Assembly (NCBI RefSeq): GCF_019456655.1
Contig: NZ_CP080332.1
Coordinates: forward strand, 5,394,001-5,458,000
Reading direction: 5' to 3'
Length of the DNA stretch: 64,000 nucleotides
DNA from: Mycolicibacterium diernhoferi
Lineage (GTDB): Bacteria > Actinomycetota > Actinomycetes > Mycobacteriales > Mycobacteriaceae
Shown one piece after another: positions 9,221 through 17,616 of the stretch. The notes beneath the pieces are model-generated. The model saw nothing but the letters and a program-made list of their open reading frames with translations. It did not search any database and was not told the origin of the DNA. The translations under genes were made by a program, and so were the position numbers. Position 1 is the first letter of the stretch. Each line of letters begins with the position of its first letter.

Positions 9221-10216
9221 TCATTGGTCATCGATACGATCCAGCCAGATTTCACGCCAATAGGTGGGCAGGCCGCGCGAACACATCCGCCAATACTCGC
9301 CACGGCAGCCGACTCCGTCGAGCATCACACAGTCAGATTTGATCTCGATCATCTCGCCGGTCTCGTCGTTGACAAACCGCCTCACGCGGGCGATCACCGT
9401 GCTGTCCGCTCCACACCAGGTGGCATCCTCGGCGTCGATGAGCAGACCACGGTTGTGGTTGTGTTCGTCAAGGGTCGCCTCGATCTCACGACGCGGGCGA
9501 ACACGAACTCGCTCCCCGACCCGCAGATCCAGCGTCGATTTCGGCGTGCTCGTTCCGTGTCCCTGGATGTAATTGAGGCTGTGTCCGTCATGCACGCGCA
9601 GCGCGGACGGCAGATGGTTTGCACTCCAACGCTGATAGCGGTTGAACACCGCTTTCGTCATAATGCGGGTGAAAGCCCAGATGCTGTAGTTTCCAGAGGA
9701 TATGTCCCAAAGGTACTGCTTCACCTCACCTACGGGCAGTGGTCGGCTAGCGGCAGTGACTTCCGTCGCCTGGCACATGTAGCGCACCGTGCCGTCCGCG
9801 GCATCCCATGTCGTGCGAGCCAGCCGCGCAAGAAGGTCCGCGTCGCCACCGGCCACGCGCGGAAGTGACTGGACTTCGGTATCGTCGACGCGCCTCAACC
9901 ACGACACCTTCCAGTACATGAGGCATCGCGCCTGACAGCCGCCGTGGGCCGAGCCATCGCAGTGTAGGCCATCGAGGTGCACCGCGTCATCGAGCCACCG
10001 AAGGTGCCCATGGCCATCGCAGGTCTTGTGCGCACGCTTGACGACCGTTGCTCGTTGACCGCAGTATGCGGCCATCTCGGGCATGAAGGGCATACCGTCG
10101 AGACTGCCCTTGTCATCGAGTGTCGCAACGATCTCCGCAAGCGGCCTGATAACGACGAGATCACCGACACGTAGTGGAGGACCGGAGCTCACAGCCTCCG
10201 CCATGATGTCAACCAT
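9221..10216 (-). CDS. Tandem-repeat cysteine-rich protein of unknown function
   Basis: I do not recognise this 331-residue protein. It consists of two homologous copies (about residues 17-111 and 233-330) around a linker of about 120 residues. Both copies begin VG(D/E)xVxx RP xxEI xATLD, carry a Cys near +36 (YCG / WCG), then LDGxxC and a further Cys, and end YWxxxWLxRxDD. The opening looks like an SH3/KOW-type beta barrel and the paired Cys could bind a metal. There is no signal peptide or membrane segment. The start ATG at 10216 follows GAAAGGA; the frame opens 24 bases earlier. It lies between two methyltransferase genes in the polysaccharide locus, so a link with glycan modification is likely but unproven. 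Confidence 0.75.
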   Translation of the reverse strand: MVDIMAEAVSSGPPLRVGDLVVIRPLAEIVATLDDKGSLDGMPFMPEMAAYCGQRATVVKRAHKTCDGHGHLRWLDDAVHLDGLHCDGSAHGGCQARCLMYWKVSWLRRVDDTEVQSLPRVAGGDADLLARLARTTWDAADGTVRYMCQATEVTAASRPLPVGEVKQYLWDISSGNYSIWAFTRIMTKAVFNRYQRWSANHLPSALRVHDGHSLNYIQGHGTSTPKSTLDLRVGERVRVRPRREIEATLDEHNHNRGLLIDAEDATWCGADSTVIARVRRFVNDETGEMIEIKSDCVMLDGVGCRGEYWRMCSRGLPTYWREIWLDRIDDQ

Positions 10217-10300
10217 TACATTCCTTTCAATGCCGAACACCGCGGTGACTATCCGTCAGTTTGACGTTTACACAGCAGAATTGATGTGGACAATCCTCGT

Positions 10301-11128
10301 TCATGGCTTCACCAACGCGTAGTACGCGTAACGTGAATCGAGGCTGTTCCTGGGAACCAGGGTGATCAGCTTCGGCATCAAACCGCAAGCGGCGCTGGCA
10401 ATCCAGAATTCCTCTATGCCGAATGTGGTCATATTACTGAGATTACGTCGATAGTTTCGCTTGTATCCGCGAGTACGCCAATCAGCCGTATGGTACTTGA
10501 CCTGAATGAATGCCATTCCTCCGCTGACAAGCAAACGTTCTGCCAGCCGTAGGATACGCAGGGCTTCATCACGGTCGGCGGTCAGTTCCAGCACATACGT
10601 GCACAGGAATAAATCGCATTGCGTTTTCAGCTTTTCGACCGTACGCCCAGGCTCGGCAATGTCGATAATCGACTGCCCGGTCGGCGTGTCACACACCGCG
10701 CGAACCTGGCGAACGCACTCCATAACGCTCTCGCCCGATACGTCGGCCGCGATATATTTCCGCTTGGTGATTGGCGCAAACACCACTGCGTTTGCACCGC
10801 CACCACAACCCCAGTCGATCACAACGTCGGGGTGAGTCGATACCTCCAAGGCTCTCGCGAACTGTTCGAACATTGCGAGATGTTCTTTCCCGACATCTTC
10901 CCAGTTTGTTTCCCCAAGTCCGCTACGCCAGTGCGAGTTCTCAGTCCAGCCGGGTGCCGCCTCGGCTGACCAGTAGCTCTGCGCATCGCTGAGTCTGCGG
11001 GATGGCTTCTGGCCGGCGCCGAGAAAGCCGGCGACATGGCTCAACCTGTGGACGTTCCGCCGGAGGAGCTCCGACCAGCGTCGTTCCGCAGCTTCGCTGC
11101 TCACCGACTGGTGTTCATCCGCGACCAC
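10301..11128 (-). CDS. Class I SAM-dependent methyltransferase
   Basis: About 275 residues with a clear SAM-binding motif I (VVIDWGCGGGANAVVF) and a motif II acidic end (YIAADVSG). The core matches class I methyltransferases; the C-terminal part (QVKYHTADWRTRGYKRNY) is basic and may contact the substrate. A GTG at 11128 was chosen as start because AGGGAGG lies six bases before it. The gene is noticeably more AT-rich than its surroundings (one 60-base line around 10450 counts to about 48% GC), which suggests recent acquisition. It is followed on the same strand by the tandem cysteine-repeat gene and preceded, 34 bp away, by a C-methyltransferase gene. Confidence 0.8.
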   Translation of the reverse strand: MVADEHQSVSSEAAERRWSELLRRNVHRLSHVAGFLGAGQKPSRRLSDAQSYWSAEAAPGWTENSHWRSGLGETNWEDVGKEHLAMFEQFARALEVSTHPDVVIDWGCGGGANAVVFAPITKRKYIAADVSGESVMECVRQVRAVCDTPTGQSIIDIAEPGRTVEKLKTQCDLFLCTYVLELTADRDEALRILRLAERLLVSGGMAFIQVKYHTADWRTRGYKRNYRRNLSNMTTFGIEEFWIASAACGLMPKLITLVPRNSLDSRYAYYALVKP

Positions 11129-11162
11129 AGTTACCTCCCTTTCCGGACGGGCAAAACACAAG

Positions 11163-12239
11163 TCACTGCCCGTCGACCTGCCACCTACCGTCGAGTTCCG
11201 GATAGCGCGCGGCCACCTCGGCCAGGAGGTCGGGCACCGTCAGCAGCACCCGATCCGGATTCGCGGCGAGGAGTTCGGCCGGCGATATGATCGGAATGTC
11301 GGTGCCCGGCATCCTGCGGCGGTGCTTGGCAGGCGATGCGTCGGCGACCGCCGCAAGCAACCGGGCGTCGAGTCCCGCACGACTGAACAACGCCACCGCG
11401 CGTGACGCGGCGCCATATCCGAACACGGAACGGCCGCCGGACGATTCCGACTCGAGCCAACTCCGCAACTCCTCGACGTGCAGGTCGGCCCGGCGTTGAA
11501 GATCGGAGATGACTTCCGGATCCGTGATGCCGAATTCTTCCTCGGTCGCGAGGATTCGATCCACCACGTCATCGTGGTGGACATTTTCTCGCACCGCCGC
11601 CAGCAGTACCGTCCCGCCGTACAGATCGAACTCCCATGCCGTGGCAACCCGTAGCCCCACCTCGCCGAGGAGTCGCATGAGCGCAGTCAGCGAGTAGTAC
11701 GCGAAGTGACCGTGCCGCAGCGCATTCCATTGCCCCTGCCGGACAATCGTCATCAGCGAGTGGTACTGCAGCAGCAGCACGCCGCCGGGCCGGATCAACT
11801 GCGAGCGTGTGTCGAACGCCGCTCGTTGGTCCTTCTCGTGCATGATGCCGAAGCAGTCGAGCACCACATCCGGCGCCGACTTCACCGGCGTGTACCCACG
11901 CGCGGCGAGCAGCGGGATCCAGGTACCGCCGTGCGGGCTGCCGAACTCGAACACCGAATCACCCCGCAGCCAGCCCGCAGCGGCCACTCGTTCGATCGCG
12001 TCTCCGGCCTGATCCCTCAGCGCCTGCGGTTCCACCCCGCGGGGTTCGTCGGCAATCGTGTCGTCGTCGGCGAGTTGCGCCAAACCGCATGCCCGACATA
12101 ACTCCATGGCCAACGAATGCGACATCTCCTCGGCACAGACAGGTTCGGCCACGCGTGGGAAGTGATCGGCCGCAGGTGTCTTTCCGAGATCAAGGACCCG
12201 GATCAGATCCGTTTTCCCGCATCCACGGCACGCAATCAT
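11163..12239 (-). CDS. Sugar C-methyltransferase (TylCIII/NovU-like)
   Basis: A 358-residue protein with the layout of NDP-ketosugar C-methyltransferases. It has an N-terminal zinc site made of CRGCG and CRACGLAQL, a SAM-binding core (VFEFGSPHGGTW, altered from the usual E/DxGxNxG), a catalytic-region motif HGHFAYYSLTAL like the YHEHFxYxS motif of the family, and a C-terminal Rossmann-like domain (VFGYGAASRAVAL). It would add a methyl group to a keto-deoxysugar nucleotide. The core is shorter than in the second copy at 15314-16570 and the family His pair is shifted, so activity is less certain. Its ATG is only 14 bp from the divergent epimerase start. Confidence 0.8.
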   Translation of the reverse strand: MIACRGCGKTDLIRVLDLGKTPAADHFPRVAEPVCAEEMSHSLAMELCRACGLAQLADDDTIADEPRGVEPQALRDQAGDAIERVAAAGWLRGDSVFEFGSPHGGTWIPLLAARGYTPVKSAPDVVLDCFGIMHEKDQRAAFDTRSQLIRPGGVLLLQYHSLMTIVRQGQWNALRHGHFAYYSLTALMRLLGEVGLRVATAWEFDLYGGTVLLAAVRENVHHDDVVDRILATEEEFGITDPEVISDLQRRADLHVEELRSWLESESSGGRSVFGYGAASRAVALFSRAGLDARLLAAVADASPAKHRRRMPGTDIPIISPAELLAANPDRVLLTVPDLLAEVAARYPELDGRWQVDGQ

Positions 12240-12253
12240 GACAGCATCTCCAT

Positions 12254-12808
12254 GTGCGTATCGAAGAAACCAGCCTCATGGACGTGCTGATCCTCGTCCC
12301 GGACCCGTTCCACGACGAGCGTGGACTGTTCACCCGGACGTTCGACGCTCAGATTTTCGACGACCATCTCGGCAGGCCGGGACTCGCGGCTTCTTTCATC
12401 CAGGACTCCCAGTCCCGCTCGGCGCAGGGTGTCATTCGCGGCATGCACGGACGCTCCGGACGCGGGGAGGCCAAGTTGGTGCGCTGCGCACACGGTGCCG
12501 TGCACGACGTCCTGGTCGATATCCGCAAGGATTCGCCCACTTTCGGTCATCGTCAGGCATTTCGACTGGATGACAAGGATTTCCGACACCTCTACGTACC
12601 CCCGGGGCTTCTTCATGGCTTCCAAGCGCTGACCGCTACGGCCGACGTCTGCTATCGAATCGATCGCCCCCACAATCCCGCCGAAGACCTCGCCGTTGCG
12701 TACAACGATCCGGATCTCGGCATTGACTGGCCGCTGCCAGTGACGAGCATCTCGTCCAGAGACGCACGTGCGGGAAGTTGGGCCACACTTCTCACGCAGC
12801 TCTCGTGA
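12254..12808 (+). CDS. dTDP-4-dehydrorhamnose 3,5-epimerase-like (RmlC family) cupin
   Basis: An RmlC-type cupin of 184 residues that would epimerise C3/C5 of a 4-keto-6-deoxysugar nucleotide. The family landmarks are present: FHDERGLFTRTF, QDSQSRSAQGVIRGMHGR with the catalytic His, and YVPPGLLHGFQAL. The start must be the GTG at 12254, because an in-frame stop lies at 12239-12241; the sequence after it (RIEETSLMDVLIL) matches the usual RmlC N-terminus. There is no good ribosome site. The 3' end overlaps the convergent SDR gene by 17 bp. It lies against the strand of the surrounding deoxysugar genes. Confidence 0.83.
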   Translation: MRIEETSLMDVLILVPDPFHDERGLFTRTFDAQIFDDHLGRPGLAASFIQDSQSRSAQGVIRGMHGRSGRGEAKLVRCAHGAVHDVLVDIRKDSPTFGHRQAFRLDDKDFRHLYVPPGLLHGFQALTATADVCYRIDRPHNPAEDLAVAYNDPDLGIDWPLPVTSISSRDARAGSWATLLTQLS

Positions 12809-13820
12809 CTCGCCGCATGGACTCATCAAGGATGTTGCTCGCGCGCAGCATCTCGAGGTGCGGCAGCCGAGTGAACTTCTTGGCAAAGTCCTCGGCGGTC
12901 AACCCCGCGCCGCTGTACTCCTTATAGAGCTCTGCCGCACCGTCCGGAATCGACCACTTCGCCTCGAAACCCAACTCGTCCCTGAGCTTCGAGAAGTCCA
13001 CCCGGTAGGAACGCGGGTCTGCTCCGGTCTCACCGGTGATCAACAACTTCGCGCCCGGAACCACATCGACAACCGACCGCGCGATATCCGCCACGGTCAG
13101 ATTGTTCGACTCGGCGCCGACGTTGTACGCCGCGCAGTGCACCATCGCCGCCGGTGCATCCAGCGCGAGTAGGAATGCCGCGGCAATGTCTCGGGCGTGC
13201 ACAAGGGGCCGCCACGGCGTGCCATCCGAGAGCACGCGAACATTCCCGGTGAGGAACGCGTGCCCGACCAGGTTGTTGAGCACGATATCGGCCCGCAGTC
13301 TCGGCGAGAACCCGAAAGCGGTGGCATTACGCAAGAACACGGGACAAAAGGATTCATCCCCCATGGCCGCAACGTCGGCTTCAACTCGCACTTTGCTTTC
13401 CGCGTATGGGGTCAATGGCCGCAGCGGAGCGCTCTCGTCGACCAGGTCGTGGCCGGCAGATCCGTATACCGAGCACGTGGACGCGTAGAGGAACCGGCGC
13501 ACACCCGCGGCTTTGGCCAACCGGGCCAGCCTGACCGACGCGTGGTGGTTGATGTCGTAGGTGATTCTGGGTGCCAGTGCACCAAGTGGGTCGTTGGACA
13601 ATGCCGCCAGGTGAACGACTGCATCAAAGCCGGCCAATTGGTCGACCGTCACGTCCCGCAGGTCTACCCGTATCCCCGGTGGATCCACGGGAACCGGACC
13701 AAGGACACAGTCGGCAAAGAACCCGGAGTCCAGGCCGGTTACGTCATGGCCGGCACGCTGCAGGATCGGCACCATGACGGTCCCCAGATATCCTTGATGT
13801 CCGGTGACAAGTACTCTCAT
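12792..13820 (-). CDS. NAD-dependent sugar-nucleotide epimerase/dehydratase (extended SDR)
   Basis: A 342-residue extended SDR. The N-terminal Rossmann motif is TGHQGYLGT, the NAD-ribose region contains VVHLAALSNDP, and the active site has Ser/Thr in YASTCSVYGS and the pair YAESK. Such enzymes oxidise, epimerise or dehydrate the sugar of a nucleotide sugar. Because the neighbours are a cytidylyltransferase, an RmlC-like epimerase and C-methyltransferases, it is the best candidate in the window for the 4-keto-forming or 4-keto-reducing step. It lacks the longer layout of RmlB/RfbG dehydratases that I would expect. It follows the PIG-L gene by 28 bp on the same strand. Confidence 0.85.
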   Translation of the reverse strand: MRVLVTGHQGYLGTVMVPILQRAGHDVTGLDSGFFADCVLGPVPVDPPGIRVDLRDVTVDQLAGFDAVVHLAALSNDPLGALAPRITYDINHHASVRLARLAKAAGVRRFLYASTCSVYGSAGHDLVDESAPLRPLTPYAESKVRVEADVAAMGDESFCPVFLRNATAFGFSPRLRADIVLNNLVGHAFLTGNVRVLSDGTPWRPLVHARDIAAAFLLALDAPAAMVHCAAYNVGAESNNLTVADIARSVVDVVPGAKLLITGETGADPRSYRVDFSKLRDELGFEAKWSIPDGAAELYKEYSGAGLTAEDFAKKFTRLPHLEMLRASNILDESMRRVTRAA

Positions 13821-13848
13821 CGCCCACCGCCCCTTTACTTCTGCTTAC

Positions 13849-14520
13849 TCATCCGGTCTGCGCACGAATGTCGCCAGGACCGAACGTGATGGTCGCCTTC
13901 TCCAGAATGAACCCCTCCGCATGCTGGGTCCGGCATTGGACTCCCCGCAGCCTCGACAGGCCGAGGAACGCTTGCTCATCGAACCAATCGTGGCCTGCCT
14001 GGGACGGATAGTGCTTGCGCAGCAGGCGCGCTTTCTCCTCGGCCACCTGGCTCGTGAGGGTATGAAAAAGTGCCGGGCGGGGGGTATCCGCCTCCCATTT
14101 GAGGATCTCATAGCCGAGCACGAGGTGGTCACGAAACTCGGTCGGTAACAGTTCCGCCACCAACCGGTGGTCTTGATGTTCGTCGCGGCGGTGCGGACCG
14201 AACACCACCTGCGGTGTGCACGCTCTGCGAAACCTGTTGAGATGGACCTTGATCTGTTCCCAGTGTGCGGGTGCTCTTCCATCTGGAACGTCCAGAACCG
14301 TCAGATCGACGTCGGCCCCCGGACAGAATGCCGCCAACGCCGCGATCTCTTCTGATTCACGTTCGGTGCCGCCACCTGAGAGCACGAGTCCGCTCACTCG
14401 AAGCCCCGGATGTGCGGTGGCGATCGTGAGCAGTGTGCCGCCCATGCCGATCGCGATATCGTCACAATGTGCGCCGACCACGGCTATCTCTTCGAGCGCA
14501 CCGGTGAACAGATCGATCAT
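13849..14520 (-). CDS. PIG-L/LmbE family deacetylase
   Basis: A zinc-dependent de-N-acetylase of about 223 residues. The metal motif is AHCDD near the N-terminus (family norm AHPDD, so Pro is replaced by Cys) and the second motif HRRDEHQDH supplies the remaining His ligands. Family members deacetylate GlcNAc-containing glycolipids, mycothiol precursors or nucleotide-linked amino sugars. The ATG at 14520 shares its A with the TGA of the upstream cytidylyltransferase gene (TGATG), so translation is coupled. The substrate is probably an amino sugar of this pathway, which agrees with the glmS paralogue further upstream; this is inference. Confidence 0.85.
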   Translation of the reverse strand: MIDLFTGALEEIAVVGAHCDDIAIGMGGTLLTIATAHPGLRVSGLVLSGGGTERESEEIAALAAFCPGADVDLTVLDVPDGRAPAHWEQIKVHLNRFRRACTPQVVFGPHRRDEHQDHRLVAELLPTEFRDHLVLGYEILKWEADTPRPALFHTLTSQVAEEKARLLRKHYPSQAGHDWFDEQAFLGLSRLRGVQCRTQHAEGFILEKATITFGPGDIRAQTG

Positions 14521-15317
14521 CAGGCGCCGGCCGCGAGGCTGATCGGCCGCTCCCACAGCATCCATGGCCGGTCGCCGTCGTGATATCTCGCTTCGAGCTC
14601 GGCTCGCTCTTTGAACGTGTCGGCAGGTTTCCAGAAGCCGTGATACCGATAACCGAACAACTCGCCCCGCCCGGCCAACGTACCGCACACATCCGCGACG
14701 AGATCCCCCCCGGGAGGCAACAGGTCGAAGATGCCCTGGGAGAGTACGAAGAATCCCCCGTTCTCCCAGATGGTCATCTCCGACACAGCAACGATGTCCT
14801 TGACCTCACCTGTCTCGGACACCTCGACACAGTGGAACGACGACTGGGGTGGGACGACCATCATCGACGCGACAGCACCGGATCGATGGAACTCGTCGAT
14901 CATGTGGTCAAGGGGCGCATCTGTCAGGACATCGGCATAATTGGCCAGGAAGTACTCATCACCATCGAGGTGGTCCCGCACCCGGCGCAGGCGCTCACCG
15001 ATTGCCGACTCAAGACCGGTGTCGACGAACGAGATCGTCCAGTCGCTGATATCCGACCGCACCAACTGAATGTTCCCGCCGCTCATGATGAAATCATTGG
15101 ACGCCGCTTCCTGATACGTCAGGAAGTAGTTCTTGATGTGGTCGGCGCCGTAGCCGAGACACAACACGAATTCCTTGTGACCGAAGTGCGCGTAGTAGCG
15201 CATGACGTGCCAGATGAGCGGACGTGGACCGACCATCTGCATCGGCTTCGGTATGGCGTCTTCTGGCCCGTTACGCATGCGCATGCCATATCCACCGCAG
15301 AACAGGACGACTTTCAT
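14520..15317 (-). CDS. Glucose-1-phosphate cytidylyltransferase-like nucleotidyltransferase
   Basis: About 265 residues. The start is the ATG at 15317, seven bases after GAGGAG. The N-terminal FCGGYGMRMRNG and PKPMQMVGPRPLIWHVM match the RfbF/DdhA glucose-1-phosphate cytidylyltransferases, and VLCLGYGADHIKNYF is also typical of them. It would couple hexose-1-phosphate to CTP (possibly another NTP) to start a deoxysugar pathway. ATGA and TGATG overlaps join it to the C-methyltransferase before it and the PIG-L gene after it. No obvious CDP-glucose 4,6-dehydratase is next to it, unlike the classic CDP-abequose or CDP-paratose operons. Confidence 0.85.
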   Translation of the reverse strand: MKVVLFCGGYGMRMRNGPEDAIPKPMQMVGPRPLIWHVMRYYAHFGHKEFVLCLGYGADHIKNYFLTYQEAASNDFIMSGGNIQLVRSDISDWTISFVDTGLESAIGERLRRVRDHLDGDEYFLANYADVLTDAPLDHMIDEFHRSGAVASMMVVPPQSSFHCVEVSETGEVKDIVAVSEMTIWENGGFFVLSQGIFDLLPPGGDLVADVCGTLAGRGELFGYRYHGFWKPADTFKERAELEARYHDGDRPWMLWERPISLAAGA

Positions 15318-16570
15318 GCTGATACTCCTCTTGTAACAGGCTTGAAGATTGCTGAGCTGTGCAGTGTCGGCAGCGGAAAGACCAGCTGGCCGTCCCACTC
15401 GCGAATGTACGAAAGTTGCTCCGTCAACTCTGTTTCCAGATTCCAGGGCAACGCCAACACGACATCGGGCCGGTCTTTGGCGATCTGCGCCGGATCATGG
15501 ATCGGGATTCGAGTTCCCGGGGTGAATCGGCCGTGTTTGTACGGATTGCGGTCGACCGTATAGGCGAGCAGGTCCGGTCGGATGCCGCAGTAGTTGAGCA
15601 GCGTGTTTCCCTTACCCGGTGCGCCGTATCCGACCACCAGCTTGCCGTCGGCATGGCAGTCGAGGAGAAACTGCAGCAACTGATGGCGAACCGCTTCTGC
15701 TCGCGGCCTCAGCGCGAGATAACCGTCGGCCGCGTGTAGTCCGGCCTCTTCCTCGAGCCGAAGCACTTCAGCCACCCGTTGGCTCGGTGGTCCGGCGGCG
15801 CCCTCGGGTTGTGCCCAAAGCCGTATCGACCCACCGTGCGTCGTGATCATCTCCACATCCACGACAGTGAGGCCGGCCGTCGCGAGTGCGCGCATCGCTG
15901 AAAGTACGGTGTAGTACTGGAAATGCTCGTGGTAGATGGTGTCGAACTGGCCCAGCGTCACCAGATTCAAGGCGTGGTGCACTTCAATGCTCAGCCAACC
16001 GTCGTCAGCCAGCAGGCCGCGAAGCGCCTTGGTGAATCCGAGGAGATCAGGAATGTGCGCATAGACGTTGTTGGCGATGACAAGATCTGCCGGTCCACGC
16101 TCCGCCCGCACACGTGACGCGAGCTCCTCATCCAGGAACGCGGTCAGCGTCGGGACGCCGATATCACGCGCAGCCGCACCGACATTGACGGAGGGCTCTA
16201 TTCCCAGGCACGGTATGCCGGCTGCCATGACGTGCTGGAGCAGGTACCCGTCGTTGCTGGCAACTTCGGTGACGAAGGAGTCAGGACCAAGCCCTATTCG
16301 TGCAACAGCCTCATCGACATACCGTTTCGCGTGCTGGACCCAGCTGTCGGAGTACGAGGAGAAATAGGCATACTCGCTGAAGGTGTCTTCCGGGGTGATG
16401 AGAGCCGGAATCTGCAGTAGCAGACAGTCCTCGCACAACCGGAGATGCAGTGGGAAAGTGGGCTCCGGTGAGTCCAGGTCGTCAGCAGCCAAGAATGTCT
16501 CGCACGGTGGCGTCGCACCGAGGTCGAGCACACTCAGGAGGCGGTGAGAGCCGCACAGTCGGCAGGTCAT
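15314..16570 (-). CDS. Sugar C-methyltransferase (TylCIII/NovU-like), complete copy
   Basis: A 418-residue protein with all three parts of NDP-ketosugar C-methyltransferases. There are N-terminal zinc ligands in CRLCGS and CEDCLLLQ, a SAM domain with TEVASNDGYLLQHV and the catalytic YHEHFQYYTVL, and a C-terminal putative nucleotide-sugar domain (VVGYGAPGKGNTLLNY). It would transfer methyl to C3 or C5 of a 4-keto-deoxysugar. It overlaps by four bases both the glycosyltransferase gene before it and the cytidylyltransferase gene after it, so it belongs to the same operon. It is better conserved than the copy at 11163-12239. Confidence 0.9.
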   Translation of the reverse strand: MTCRLCGSHRLLSVLDLGATPPCETFLAADDLDSPEPTFPLHLRLCEDCLLLQIPALITPEDTFSEYAYFSSYSDSWVQHAKRYVDEAVARIGLGPDSFVTEVASNDGYLLQHVMAAGIPCLGIEPSVNVGAAARDIGVPTLTAFLDEELASRVRAERGPADLVIANNVYAHIPDLLGFTKALRGLLADDGWLSIEVHHALNLVTLGQFDTIYHEHFQYYTVLSAMRALATAGLTVVDVEMITTHGGSIRLWAQPEGAAGPPSQRVAEVLRLEEEAGLHAADGYLALRPRAEAVRHQLLQFLLDCHADGKLVVGYGAPGKGNTLLNYCGIRPDLLAYTVDRNPYKHGRFTPGTRIPIHDPAQIAKDRPDVVLALPWNLETELTEQLSYIREWDGQLVFPLPTLHSSAIFKPVTRGVSA

Positions 16571-17616
16571 GAGATCTCCGTTCTCTTACTTGGCGGATAC
16601 ACGTCGGTGATGTCATCTGAGCGTGCGCGATCACCGTGGTGTGTATGCCTCTGGTCGATACGCACCGATCGTCTCGATGCGGCTGTGATCGTGCTCTGCT
16701 GCAACTGATCCGCTTCGGTGACGATCGATATCCCACGGGTGTCGAGTAATGAGGCGATCTGGGCCTGATGGTCGTCGATGTGCTCGTTCCGCTTGGCCCG
16801 CCGCGGAACCACGATCGGGAGTATTCCCATTTCGAGCAGATGCATGATCGTTCCGACGCCGGCGTGCGTGACGACCACGTCGGCCGCGCGGGCACAGTCT
16901 TCGAACTCGGCGGCGCCCATTTGCGATACCGCCTCACCAGGGAGCCCTTGTCGCGTAGTTGTCCCGAGCTGCCATACCGTTCGGCTGTCCGCCAGGCCAG
17001 TGTGGAGGATCGCGTCGACGAGAGCGTCGAAACGGTATGGATAGATGGTCCCGAGGGTCACGAACAGGCGCGGATTCTCCACCTGAGCCTTCGGCACCAT
17101 TTCGTACCGGTCGAACAGTGACCGTCGGTACTTCCAGCGGCGCCCCGCCCAATGCTCGTACTGACAGTAGGTATGGATGCCAGGATCGATACTGGCCAGC
17201 TTGCCGGTGAGTGACGGTCCGTTTACGCGCGAAACACTCTCGAAGTAGTACGACGGTACGTGATGTGAACGAGCGGCGACGAGGCCGGCCAACCCGACGG
17301 CAGCCCCGGTCGTCACCGCTGCCGAGAATCCTTCGGCCTTCCAGTCGATCTCGCCCATCATGCGGGCGAGGGCGTTCATCGCTCCGCGGATGTCACGCGG
17401 AGCGACGTAGGGCACGTACATGACCCGGCAGTGGTGGAGAAGCGAGTCGCTCTGGGGTGACTTGAAGGTGATCCACAGGGAGTCGGGTTCAGCACCGATC
17501 ACATGCGACCACTTGACGAGTTGGGCCAGATGTCCGCCGGTCGAGGCGACCAGCAGTTGGCTTCCTGGCGGCGGATCGTCCAGCGACCCGATTGCGACCC
17601 GTTCGGCGTGCGTCAT
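16567..17616 (-). CDS. Alg14/Alg13-like glycosyltransferase (fused)
   Basis: A 349-residue protein that joins the two halves of the eukaryotic-type Alg14-Alg13 UDP-GlcNAc transferase. The N-terminal half has the Alg14 motif ASTGGHLAQLVKW and a Gly-rich TGAAVGLAGLVAA. The C-terminal half is GT28-like, with VTHAGVGTIMHLLEMG and a donor-binding segment NEHIDDHQAQIA. It would transfer a hexose or HexNAc to the lipid-linked first sugar at the inner membrane face. It lies between ugd and a C-methyltransferase gene with four-base overlaps on both sides. The last ~45 residues are polar and low in complexity. Confidence 0.85.
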   Translation of the reverse strand: MTHAERVAIGSLDDPPPGSQLLVASTGGHLAQLVKWSHVIGAEPDSLWITFKSPQSDSLLHHCRVMYVPYVAPRDIRGAMNALARMMGEIDWKAEGFSAAVTTGAAVGLAGLVAARSHHVPSYYFESVSRVNGPSLTGKLASIDPGIHTYCQYEHWAGRRWKYRRSLFDRYEMVPKAQVENPRLFVTLGTIYPYRFDALVDAILHTGLADSRTVWQLGTTTRQGLPGEAVSQMGAAEFEDCARAADVVVTHAGVGTIMHLLEMGILPIVVPRRAKRNEHIDDHQAQIASLLDTRGISIVTEADQLQQSTITAASRRSVRIDQRHTHHGDRARSDDITDVYPPSKRTEIS

